Position numbers and translations under genes: made by a program. The notes beneath the pieces were generated by a model. The model was not told the origin of the DNA. It searched no databases and worked only from the letters and a program-made list of their open reading frames with translations. A stretch of 64,000 bases of DNA from Dipetalonema caudispina (Eukaryota > Nematoda > Chromadorea > Rhabditida > Onchocercidae): contig JABVXV010000066.1 in NCBI GenBank assembly GCA_013365325.1, positions 62,001 to 126,000 on the forward strand. The letters run 5' to 3'. Shown here piece by piece: positions 1 through 10,630 of the stretch (position 1 is the first letter of the stretch; every line of letters starts with the position of its first letter).

Positions 1-299
1 TTTTTAAAATTGATTAACTTTTAGCTTAATAAATAACAACTAAGCTCCACCAAAATGAACTTGATGTTTAACTGTATCAATTTAATCAAGCTGATCAAAT
101 TCAGATATTTCGTTCACTCAGGTTTGGACCCTTAAACTTATTGCACATATCAAGAAAGATAAGTAGGAAATGATAGCTAAAAGGAAGTATAGGGATATTT
201 TATGAATGGGGAAATAAAGTAGTTGAATCTGTACTACAATTTTCAACAATCATAATTGAAATTCTGAATTACAATAAATCGTATGGTTTAGAAATAAAC

Positions 300-468
300 C
301 TTGAAATGAATTCCTTGTATTGAAATTAACAGTAACCGTTGCTGCGCCACATTCGATTTCAGGCTCACCCTCAACACCGTTGTCAAGTGGAATAGCGCTA
401 AGTCGATCAACAAGTAATATTATCAGTAGCAATAAGAATAAGCAATTCGAAGGTGAGCACTTTGCCAT
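300..468 (-). CDS. Cuticlin-like ZP-domain protein, first exon only
   Basis: Cuticlins are secreted zona-pellucida-domain proteins that polymerise into insoluble cuticle and alae. The exon encodes a signal peptide (hydrophobic run FLLLLIILL at residues 11-19), then the mature N-terminus with IPLDNGVEGEPEIECG and TVNFNTRNSFQG, the hallmark start of nematode CUT-1-type cuticlins just before the ZP domain. The reading frame continues briefly past position 300, but CAAG/GTTTAT at 300/299 is a good donor and the family sequence diverges exactly there, so I end the exon at 300 in phase 1. The rest of the gene lies beyond the left edge; nothing in 1-299 on this strand encodes the expected ZP continuation, so that stretch is intron. 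A TATA box lies 67 bases upstream of the ATG. The family assignment is strong; the paralogue is not resolved. Confidence 0.82.
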
Positions 469-534
469 TATTTAAATGAAATGGTCGAATACGTGATATT
501 GCCGTTGCTTCACGGTATCTCTCTGCAGATAGCT

Positions 535-543
535 CCTTTTATA
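535..543 (-). promoter_or_regulatory. TATA box of the cuticlin gene
   Basis: The minus strand reads TATAAAAGG here, 67 bases upstream of the cuticlin ATG (468). A start site about 30 bases downstream would leave a short leader of about 40 bases. A strong TATA box fits a highly expressed, moult-regulated structural gene. Confidence 0.5.
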
Positions 544-785
544 TGACGATCCGTTGCTGATCGTGGAACTATTTCGACGTGGCTGGAGAGAGGACGAAAG
601 GGAGGAGTAAGGTCACCGCTGGATAGTTGACCCGCCTCTTTCTTTTCTTTCCCCACACTTCGGCCTGTTTCTGTTTGATAAACATTTCTTTTTGGAAAGG
701 AATGGTGATACTATCCCAAAATAATGCAAATTTCACTTTTCCATCGCAGTAATACTAATCCATCTCTTGGATATTACGTGATACA

Positions 786-788
<3 letters not shown>

Positions 789-820
<32 letters not shown>
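789..820. repeat. (CT)n microsatellite
   Basis: About 16 uninterrupted CT units upstream of the cuticlin promoter. The surrounding stretch 544-1035 holds no gene that I can see. Confidence 0.9.
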
Positions 821-822
<2 letters not shown>

Positions 823-1034
823 ATCAAAAACCAATAAAGAATTGGAAAATTTAGTGGGAATTCTGCAGATGAAAATTCTTCCACCATTTTTAATAACTGA
901 TTCTTATTGTATTATAAACAACATAGTTTTATTTAACGAAAAATTTTTCTAATTTTGAAATTATAATTTCGAATTAGTAGTGAAAGCATCTTTTCCATTC
1001 AAAATTTCATTTCACTTATAATTTCTTTTTTTTC

Positions 1035-1278
1035 TGCTTTAATCAGCAGGAAACTTAATGAATTAGCCAATAAATTCATTGAATTTATGATGAATGCCTC
1101 AGTAGACATTCGGTATTTTCTGGGTAATCTCAGAATTTTTCAAATTTTCCTCACTGTAAAAGGTTTCCTTCCTGTAGGAACGAATGTCCTGGTTATTGCA
1201 CACTCTACAATGAATGATTTGATTTCAATAGCCGAAAGTCTTGAAATGACCAATGTCCAGCTTATTGTACACTATTAA
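1035..1278 (+). pseudogene. Possible fragment of a histidine-phosphatase (PGAM-like) C-terminus
   Basis: Two exon-like pieces join in phase 1. The first follows an acceptor near 1035 and runs to about 1122 (RKLNELANKFIEFMMNASVD..); the second starts after CCTGTAG at about 1177 and reads GTNVLVIAHSTMNDLI, then stops at 1278. The Gly-x-Asn-Val-Leu-Val-x-Ala-His core resembles the second catalytic His loop of the phosphoglycerate-mutase/UBASH3-like phosphatases. No exon with the essential N-terminal RHG motif is visible between the cuticlin promoter and here, so this is at most an orphan remnant. It may be chance. Confidence 0.2.
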
Positions 1279-3958
1279 TGTCAATTCATTTAGTTAACAT
1301 AAGAGTTTCTCATTATATGTCATCATTCATTTATCCGAACTACTGGATTTCTTAAATGATTTCACCTCAATCCAATTTTTCAATTTTAAAATTCATCCAA
1401 ATTTCAAGCTAATTTTTAGTAAGCTCTTTTTTTAAATTCTACTTAAAATTTGATTAAAATGAACTAAGTTTCATGTTATCTTTCTTAACTTCGGTCCATT
1501 TTTCCCTCGTTTTGATCCATTTTTCAAAATTTCATCGGTGCAAATATTTTCAGTGTTATTCAGAACATGATAGAATGCGTGGATGAACGGATGCATTTGT
1601 ACAAGAAGAATAATAGCTGTCGAAGGAAAGGAATCTTCTACTTGATAACTAGTAGCGGATATATCTAGAAAAGGAATCGAAATGAAATGACAAAGATCAA
1701 ATTTATAGGATTTTTTATGCATCCATAAAATTATTCAGATTAGATAATAACTTATTAAAATGATGACATATTATTGTCAGATATCGGTAAAAGATAGCCA
1801 TAGCTACTGTTAAATCATGGAATATAGATAGAGATCAAACAATTCAAGTTTATTTTTGATCGCAATAAACAGTTGTGCGATTGAAATCATGGCTAAGTGT
1901 CCAAGAGCAATAAGTTCCAACCCCAAAAGTTAGATTGAATTTGCTAATCAAATGATTGCTGCATAAGTTTGTTGCAAAATTGTGATGCCGTTTATTGAAA
2001 AAAAAAAAAAGAAAATTAATATGTTTGCAGTATTTCCTATCGTCGTTTAGGATTTCTGAATTATCCAGGATGCGAATCTAGACTAAAACAGATATGCGAA
2101 CACTAATGCGAAATTCATTCTTGTATTTTAATAATTTAACAAACATCAATCACATATTAATGTATCTTTCCGCACTTCCACCTGCAGGATTTACACATTT
2201 CATCTTTCAAGTGGGATATTTGTCGGCATTTGCGATCCAATTTCTCCATCTTCTGGAATCAATCTGTGATGAACGTTGTTCTCGGACGAAATTTTTCCCC
2301 ATAGCCGTATAAAATGTTCAAATTGATGGAAGCATGAAATTTCTTTGTCTACCAATGGATGCTCTGAGGTAACCTTGAAAATGAACTGATGCTTATAACA
2401 GCAACAAATGCGCCTTGCTGGAAAAGTTGTCTAGTCTACAACTATTGAGTAGCATTTTAAAATCTCTATTTCTCCTCCTCTTCAAAATTATTCAAAATTA
2501 TTTAGAAATAACACTGTGTGCTGTTTGCAGGCCTAAAACATGCATAGCAATGAGGTGATCAAACTGATCATCGATATTCTACGAATGTTGACCACTTTAT
2601 GCAAATATTTTTGAAAGTGGTACTGGCATATAATATCAACCCGATTGAACCTATTAAAATAATCCAATTTTAAAAATATTTGTGAATGAGAATTTGTCAA
2701 AATTTGGCGCAAATTATTATTGGTGCTAATTTCTCCAAAGCTTTGCACTCATTTAATACTAAAATTTAATTTAATAATGAATAATAAAAGGTTAAAGAAA
2801 TTCATTATTCAATCGAAATTGCAAGCCTTTTGAATTGTTCAGGAATATTTTACGATATCACAGTGGCTTGTGGAAATTTTAATTTTCAATTGATCTCGCA
2901 TTTCCAACAAATTTTAATTGCGAAATGTCGTGCTCGATTAATACTTTACCCAATACGCCACAAAATAGGCATTTTATGACGTTGGCGATATATATCTGTT
3001 TACGTTCGAGAACACTGAATTTAAAAAAATACTTCGAAATTGTTTTTTTTTTTTTTATTTAATAGCGTGGAATTACGACCAACTTTAAATCAATTGCAAA
3101 GATTACTGATAGCGCCGATGATCAATCAACTGCGTCCCGATTTCGAAATATAATCCCGAATGCAACAACGATGATACCAATTGGACGAGAGCAAATTAAA
3201 TTGAACATTGAATTGTCAAAGTCACACTAAGTACTTTCATCATTACTGACTGTATCATACGAGAAATGTCACACTTGCTTTTCTACGTTTTCCACTTTGA
3301 CTGTAATATGGAAACTTTAAAAATTTCTTAAAAAATTATTTCTACTTTTTAATTCAAGTTATCAGACAATTATCTTTTTTGCATAAAAATTAAATTAGAT
3401 CAAATTGAACTGGAAATAAACTTAACTGTGTAACATTTATGAATAATAACCGTGTCCACGAAATGTTTTTGATAAAAAGCAAAAGTTTTTATTAATAATA
3501 AGAGTATAAAATGGGTAAATTTTTGAGCGCAACACATTTCCGTTTTTATATTATTTCCAGTCCGGTTTCAGTAAACCTAATACTCATTATTCACTTTCAC
3601 ATTTGAATGTGCATTTAGAAGTTGGTTCTTTCAATATAATTTTCACTAATTTCAGTAAAGAAAAAAAAAAAACTTTTCAAATTCGAAGTAATAATTAAAC
3701 TACACTAACTACTTTCACATGCTCATAAATTTAATGGAAGCATTAGATGAAGAAAAAAAGCATCAATAATACTCGCTTGATAATTTGGAGTGAGATGAAT
3801 TTGTAGGATTCTTTATTTTTCAAATCTTTTAGACCTGCAAAAATAGAAAATCCTATCCTTTTGAATTTTTAAAAGTCCAACAAAAAAAAAAAAAAAGATC
3901 AAAATTTCCAAGCTTTTTAGTTTGAAACAGACTAAAAAAGTGAAAACGAGGAAAAAAG
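1279..3958. other. Intergenic, no supported gene
   Basis: AT-rich DNA with homopolymer runs (poly-A near 1998, poly-T near 3044, poly-A near 3660 and 3882). Short open frames exist near 1555-1680 and 2188-2312, each after an acceptor-like TTTCAG or CTGCAG, but neither can be chained to a neighbour or recognised. Confidence 0.6.
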
Positions 3959-5237
3959 ATGGGTAGTGCATATGAAGCAATTGGTCCAGCAGAAAATACT
4001 GCAACAACGCCCGAAGAAAAAAAAGCGGAGAATGAAGGTAAGAATTTGGTAGGCTAATATGTTTGCCCTGAAGATGAATAAGCCTGAATTGTTGTTAATG
4101 TGAATGCAGTTAAGATGGCTTTTGATTTGAATTTTAAATCTTGACAAATTAATACTCAACCTTAAAACAGTTCAGATGATTATATCTATTATTCATAGTT
4201 TCGTGAATATGTTGCCATTGATAATAATAGCTAAGATTATCAATTCTAAGACAGCTTTAATCATTCATTTGATTTATATTTACAATAAATGTTAATTTTT
4301 CCAATATTCTAATTATTATATTGTTCAGTTCAAAAGTGTTTGGGCTATATAGTTTTTAGAAACATTTTTGCCCTCTTTAACAGAATATATTAATTTAATT
4401 CTTTTACAGCTGAAAAATCAGTCAAAAAAGTAAAAGATAAACAAGCGAATCGTTCAGGTAAATATATTTTAATTCATGAATTGCGGAATACTGCTGATTA
4501 CTGATCAGAATAATTGAATACCAATTAGAGACAATAATGTGATCATTCAGTGCCACATTGATTCCATAATTTATTTATGCAAGGTTTATTTCATAATTAT
4601 GAAATTTATTCCCAATTCGTTATAAGTTAGCAGCAACTCCTAAAAATGCTTTACTCCACACAAATTATTATTCAGTTTGAGAGGCGAATGAATCTTCTCT
4701 ACTTTTTTCTAAAGAAAAAAAGTTTGGAATAACCTGCAATTCTTTAAATTACTTTTTATCTTTTAAAATGAATAGGTAAATATGGCTGGTCAGTTCCGGC
4801 AATTATTTTAATGTGTATATTCATGCCTTTAATGATTGTGTTCTTTTTTGCTGCGGGAGCTGGATTCGGTAAAATATGGAAGTCAGGTTAACGGGTTAGA
4901 TTTGAAAATTTTGTTTTTCAGAACCATTATAATTAGCATCATGAAAATTTGACTTGGCAATTTTATAACCAAAATTGAGTAATTACAGATTGCATTATTA
5001 ATGATTATAAAATATCCCATGTTATTTTCTTTCCCTCTTCATTTTGAATCCTCTATTAAATACCTTCATTGATGATAAATCATTCCCTACATTAATTGTT
5101 TAAATTACTTGAAATCCTAGAGGGCAATCTCATTCTCTAAATTTCCATTATTTTCAGATTACTCCTTCATGTTTACAGTTATCAGTAAAAAATGCAACGC
5201 CGTACCAAAATCATTTAATTCGTTGGAAAAAATTTGA
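3959..5237 (+). CDS. Small single-pass membrane protein
   Basis: Unrecognised protein of about 80 residues. Exon 1 3959-4037 encodes a short acidic/polar head (MGSAYEAIGPAENTAT.., then EEKKAENEG). Exon 2 4410-4457 is a Lys-rich linker (AEKSVKKVKDKQANRSG). Exon 3 from 4776 encodes one transmembrane helix (AIILMCIFMPLMIVFFFAAG). Acceptors TTTACAG and AATAG and donors GTAAG/GTAAA all keep frame in phase 1. There are two possible ends: read-through of exon 3 gives a tail GKIWKSG with stop at 4891, while splicing from 4868 to 5158 (acceptor TTTTCAG, phase matched) adds a 26-residue tail ending at 5237. The cytosolic head and membrane anchor suggest a tail-anchored or type II small membrane protein. 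No family is recognised. Confidence 0.6.
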
Positions 5238-5524
5238 AAAATCAAAAAAATTAATAAAAATTTGAAAAAACTGTTTGTTTCAAAAAGAAAGAGAGAAAGA
5301 GATAAGATGAGATGGGATGATCTATGTTCACGTATTGCTATAAAATTGAACGTGAATCAAAAATCGCTTGAAACAAGATTTAGACTGATGAAATTGTAAT
5401 GAGCGCTAATAAGCAATAATATTTCATTTGGCTTTATATTGAAATAAATTAAATGCACTTGATCTTAGATTTATTGCATCGAAAAAGGTGAGCACAGGTA
5501 AATGTTGCTAACATTGAGGTGGGA

Positions 5525-6291
5525 TCAAGTATTCAGTTCTTCGTGTACATCTGCCACCCGCCATCGTTTCAGGAACTTCAATTTCACTTTTGCTAATCTA
5601 CGAATTGAACAATTCATTTCATTATGTTTCCGGCAGAATGCTATTCTTTTCCCATTATAGTCAGTTATGAGAAATCACAAGCTATGAATTACAGAATCGT
5701 TGGTTCAATGTTCAGCTTTTATCGATCATTTCCTCTGTTTGATTCATATACTACTCAGATCGATCTTTACTGATGAATCTATGACCCTTTGTCGACACGC
5801 GCTAGTGTGAATATTTAGAAAGACATTGTGCTCAATAAAATTTGCAATATCCAAGAATGTCCCTCTAATTGCGATACACATATTTCCATCGGTAACTTTG
5901 TTCTGACTTATAAGTAACAATCAAACTTCGATATTAAAAGAATTTCTTTTTAAATCTCGCTTTTTGCCATTTATTTTCATTCCGATAATACTATGCGTTC
6001 AATTGATACCCTCCGCTTCGAAAGAAGATTTCAGTGGCTCAAAAGCATTAGTGAAAGCTTTCAATTAGACGTATTAGCTAAAATATCTTACGTAGAAGAG
6101 TATTTAACGTTCCATATTTTACTGAGAGTTGAAAAATCCCTTAAGTTCTCACCTGAATTCAATTCATTCAAATACAGGTTTAGATAGTTGTTTACTGTCA
6201 GTTCTATAGAACGTCTTATTGCTGATATGTCAGTTAAGGCATTAATTGAACATAAATTCAGCAAACAAAATATGCATAAACTTGTAGTCAT
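5525..6291 (-). CDS. Candidate small secreted protein
   Basis: Two exons on the minus strand. Exon 1, 6291-6153, begins with a classical signal peptide (MTTSLCIFCLLNLCSINA) followed by LTDISAIRRSIELTVNNYLN and ends at a strong donor CAG/GTGAGA in phase 1. Exon 2, 5640-5525, follows AATAG, restores the phase (GCA across the junction) and encodes a basic tail FCRKHNEMNCSIRRLAKVKL.. ending VADVHEELNT. An AATAAA lies 50-55 bases past the stop (5470-5475). The product would be about 83 residues with few cysteines. I do not recognise it. Support comes from the signal peptide, phase match and poly(A) signal; against it, the acceptor is weak, the intron is 512 bases long, and further exons could be missing. 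Confidence 0.4.
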
Positions 6292-7333
6292 GATGAGGAA
6301 ACATTTTTTTTTTCCTCGACATTTTGCAACATTCGTTAGGCCCCAATTTACCTGAAAATGGTGGTCGAAAAGCGAATTTCATTTGCATACAGAACTATAG
6401 ACATGTTGATAAAGAGAAAGCAATAACAAATCAACGGAGCAATTTGTTGTCACCATTTGCGACATTAATTTCCAGCCATTTCGGTCTCTACTGTTTTTTA
6501 AAACCCAAGGAGACAGGAACGAAGACTGAATGAAAAAATCAAAAATACAAGGGAGTATGCGTTTTGTTACCTGTAAACAACATACCACTGCGAGTTTGAA
6601 GAAATCGCAAAAAATTAAAGATAGGAGATATTGAGATATCATCTGGAAAGTGCAGGTCGTAAAATGACTTTCATAATTGAATTCTAAGCTGCATTGGCTT
6701 TTCAAACGAAGATAGCTGTAACTCATAAAAGGATTTATTACTTCGTACAACTCGAACAGTAGAACAGAGGGCATCGTAAAACCGTCGTAAAGAACTTGGT
6801 AGACTCTGGAAGACTTAATAATCTTCGGGGAGCTTATTTCTCTTATCCTCAATGTATTTTTCAACATAATTTCTAAACTCTCGCAGCGATTCTTAAAAAC
6901 TGAATCAAGTGCAAAAACAAGGAACTCTTTGAGCGAATAAAACTAGAAGCAGCACGTAAATTCGGAATTTTATTCAAATGCAAAATCATCAACATTGCAC
7001 CAATAAGATGATCCATCCAAACTCATTCTTATTTTCTACGACAGTTTTGAAAATTTCCTCTCCCATCATTAAAAAAACAAGTTTTTTGACTTTCCACAAT
7101 TACTTAAACAATTAAACAAAAAATACGGAGATGTAGCGTGAATCAAGAATGATTGTTATTAATTTCGCTGAAATCGGCTGATACAATAACAAAATTACAT
7201 AGAAGAGATCTTACGTATTTCATGTGAACGATTCTATAGATGCTCGCGTATGATACTTGAACTCGTAGCAAACAGAAACAATCAACCAAGAAAAAAAAAT
7301 TTAAACATGTATTGCATACACACATTTGCCCGT
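6292..7333. other. Intergenic, no supported gene
   Basis: A 162-codon open frame on the minus strand (6379-6867) is the longest unspliced frame here, but it shows no recognisable motif, repeat or splice context and I do not call it a gene. Nothing else is seen. Confidence 0.5.
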
Positions 7334-8981
7334 TTAGGGAGCCGAAACTTTTGGATGTTTGGAACCGCGCATGTAAGCATCTAATTCTCGATCTAGCTCT
7401 TCACTTGTCACTTGTGGTTTCCGAGATGTATTCTTCAATCGACCAAAGCCACCACTTCTTCTTTTCATCAGCAAATTATTACTACCGAACCGGGCACTAC
7501 CTCTCCCTCCTCTTTTTATTCCTCGACTCTGAAATTACCACTTCTGTAAACTCACATTAAACTCTCTTCCCGATTACAGAACGGAAAATTTTTAATGCAG
7601 GAGTTCTGAGTTTCTTTGTCAAACTTCCAGACTTCAAGCGATAACTTCAACAGATCACCGAATTTAACTACTGAAAGGAAGGACTGACTTGAGAAAAAAA
7701 AACTAACCTGTGAGACACCTCTCATGAAATCATTCTTCGTTAATACGAATAAATCCATCACTTTCCCTAAACAATTTGAATCATTAAACAAATAAATTTA
7801 TAACCAACTGATAATTTTAAATGAATCCATTTTAAACACTGGTGTTTTTGCTGAATTCTCGACTGCTGTTGTAGGATGAAAAATCCAAACTACTCTACAG
7901 TATACGATATAGTTGCTAGAACATCAATCAGAGTTTAATAATGTTAATTACATTATTTTTAATCACAAGCGAAAACAGTGTAATTAACATTATATTTAAT
8001 GAACAGTAGAAATCGTTGATTACTGGTATGAAACGTATATACCGTTAAACAGTCCTAAAATCATTAGAATCCTATCTACACAATTTCAAAAATTTAGTCA
8101 AATGAAAATGAGCAACAGATATTTGCAAAACTAAAAGTCATCACAGAATCGAGAACCAGATGAATTAAGATTGCACATTTTAAAGCACAGTAATTTGCAA
8201 CGAAAACGGTTATATTATCATCACACTGTGAGGGTAGAAGGTTAATGAAACAACCTCGACCTCAGGAAAAGTTAAAGTTTCTCACCATCTAATCTTACTC
8301 CGGTAAACTGCCTCTTCAATTTCATACCATCTTCGAATCTCTTGAATATCACAACAGCAGTACCAGACGGGCTACCATCTGGTTCATACTGCACAGCGAC
8401 ATCCTCATAAGGATGCTGCGCAAACAATTCCTGAAATAAAATGCAGATGAGTCCCAGTTCTCTAAAAACAAAGAAAATTTATTCCATCAACGATAACACA
8501 TCATATTTACCTAAATCAACGAAAAAAGGCTACTTATCTGACTCTATTAAAAGTGAAAACTCAGTCGAAAAATTTCCAAATTACCTGTAGGTCTGTCGTG
8601 GTGACCATTGGTCCGAGATTTGAAATGTTTACAATGCACATGTTGGCATCGCGTTTGAAATTATTCAGACGGAAATTTCCTTTTGGACGCTGAAAATATA
8701 AAAGCTCTTTACATGAAGGAAAATATCCATGCAATGCTCATTTCCAAAATTTCTACTTAAGTACTTCCACATGAGAACAGCAGAAATCAAACTGAATAAA
8801 GCAAATAAAATTATAAAATGATTACTCGACTGGTAACTACAGGAATTCGACGCACGCCACCGCGAAAACCACGTGTGCCACCTTCACGTCTAATACCCGG
8901 ACGTCGATTGGTGCGGAACTTGGGACCACCGCGTGCAATAATTTCATCAAGTGAAAGACTGATCAAATCATTCACAGACAT
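7334..8981 (-). CDS. ALY/REF mRNA export adaptor
   Basis: ALY/REF (ALYREF, C. elegans ALY-1/2/3) is a nuclear RNA-binding adaptor that links spliced mRNA in the TREX complex to UAP56 and to the NXF export receptor. Five exons: 8981-8826, 8689-8585, 8430-8286, 7766-7708, 7528-7334, all with consistent phases, giving 219 residues, close to the family length. The N-terminal UAP56-binding motif is clear (DLISLSLDEIIA, residues 5-16), followed by an Arg/Gly-rich stretch. The RRM spans residues ~64-145, with RNP2-like CIVNIS and RNP1-like GTAVVIF. The last exon is Arg/Gly-rich and ends with the C-terminal UAP56-binding motif (SEELDRELDAYMRG). The start was chosen because the N-terminal motif begins at once. 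The third intron (7767-8285) contains a 14-bp inverted repeat. Confidence 0.93.
7939..7992. repeat. Inverted repeat in an ALY/REF intron
   Basis: TAATGTTAATTACA at 7939-7952 is matched exactly by its reverse complement at 7979-7992, with a 26-base spacer. It lies wholly within the third intron of the ALY/REF gene. Confidence 0.7.
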
Positions 8982-10630
8982 TATATTTCCACAAACGTAT
9001 TTCAGTATACGAGAGCAAAGGATACTCCTAATATTAAGAGGAAGATAGCAGTCTGCAAATTATATTGTAAATTGTTTACGGATCAAAATCTCTAATTCAA
9101 ATTCTGTATGAGAACTATTCTGCTGTTAGTATATGAAAGCAACCACCAAAATATGCAATGATTTTAATAACTCATTTAGCGATTTAACAGACATAAGCAT
9201 TTCCAATGATCATCAACAAACTAAAGTTGATGAATAATGAGAAGAGAAGTGAGTCAAACAACACTAAAATAATGCTAAGAAATGTGTCGAATGAATTGTG
9301 CAAATGTCTCCTTTGAGTAACAGACACCCCAGACCGTCCACCAAACATCCCAAATGAAACTTCCAGAACGACACAATACCAAAGCTATGACTCCCACCAG
9401 TAAAAATTTAATGATTATAGTGTGAAAAGTATCCTGACGAGACTTACTGCATCCATTGCAGCTTCACATTACTCTTAGAATTGATTAGTAAAAGTTCTAC
9501 TGATTTAGCAAGGACATTGCGTGGTGATTAGGAGAGAGCTAGAGATACTGAAATTTATAAAACAGTATGCTACTAGAGATTGAGAGGATTGCAGAATATA
9601 TTCATCATTTCAATGGACCAGTAATCGAGAGTGAAGGAGAGATATTGTGAGTGAGGGAAGTGAAGATGAGTCAGAATTTTGGAGGAATGATTGGTGGTTG
9701 GAGGAGTTGATGATCTTTACTTGATTATTTCCGAGTAAGCAATCCTTTATTTAATCATGGAAGGTGGCTAGTGACCATTAGTGTCATCTCTACAAGCTGC
9801 ATGACAAGGCTTAACTATAATTTAATGTCACCTCCACAATTTAAGTGCTGCGATTGCTAAGAAGCGTGTGTTGGGTTGGCTATGTTCTTGAAGTTTCACA
9901 CTTTATTTTGGAATTAGGCCTTTTCATGCAGTAGCAGGCCCAATTATGTATGTTAACAAAGCTAATTTCTTGAATCCAAGAAAGGTCAGGCTTATTATGG
10001 ATCTTTTTCGTGCTACTTCGTGGAAACAATCGATTATTATTGTGGTCAGAATTGTGCTAGTAGATGTCACCAGTTACAGTGACAACGGTAAGTATCAAGC
10101 AGTTTTATTGCTCAGAACTGAATTGAACTTGGTTGGATTTAAGTGAAATGAAGTGCACTTCATAAAACTGAAGTGAAACAAATTATGTTGAAACAGTTTA
10201 TTTTGGCTATTTCATTTCTCATATACCCATATTTGAAATGAGTAGAAATATTTCCAAAATTGGTAATCAAAGCAACAGATAAATATGGCAAAAAACAGGT
10301 GATTTCAAGATAACGGCTATAAATGATCACTTTTATTCCACGCGGTGCACTTTATCAAACGAGATTCTTTAGTAGCGAACAGTAATCTGAAACCAGTTGA
10401 AGAAACAGATATGTCAAAGGAAACGGCATGTCGCTCCATTTTCATTTGACATAACCTCTCATAAAGCAGCTAACTTTTAGTATAATCGCTTAATCAAGAA
10501 CCAGTTCGTAAAATTTTTCATTTAAAAAAAAAAGCATAACTCTTCACAAAAAAAGTGAATATTTGATACTAATAAAATCAGATGACGGATAACCAAAAAG
10601 GTGAGCACGCAGCATGTTAGCATCTTGGAA
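8982..10630. other. Intergenic, no supported gene
   Basis: Region upstream of ALY/REF and downstream of the aquaporin gene. A 66-codon plus-strand frame at 9946-10146 has no recognisable content. Position 10595-10608 (AAAAAGGTGAGCAC) matches 5482-5495; both lie just past the stop codon of a minus-strand gene. Confidence 0.6.

Noticed and set aside
6379..6867. 162-codon open frame, minus strand
   Set aside because: Long for this region, but no motif, no splice context and no sensible composition; probably chance.
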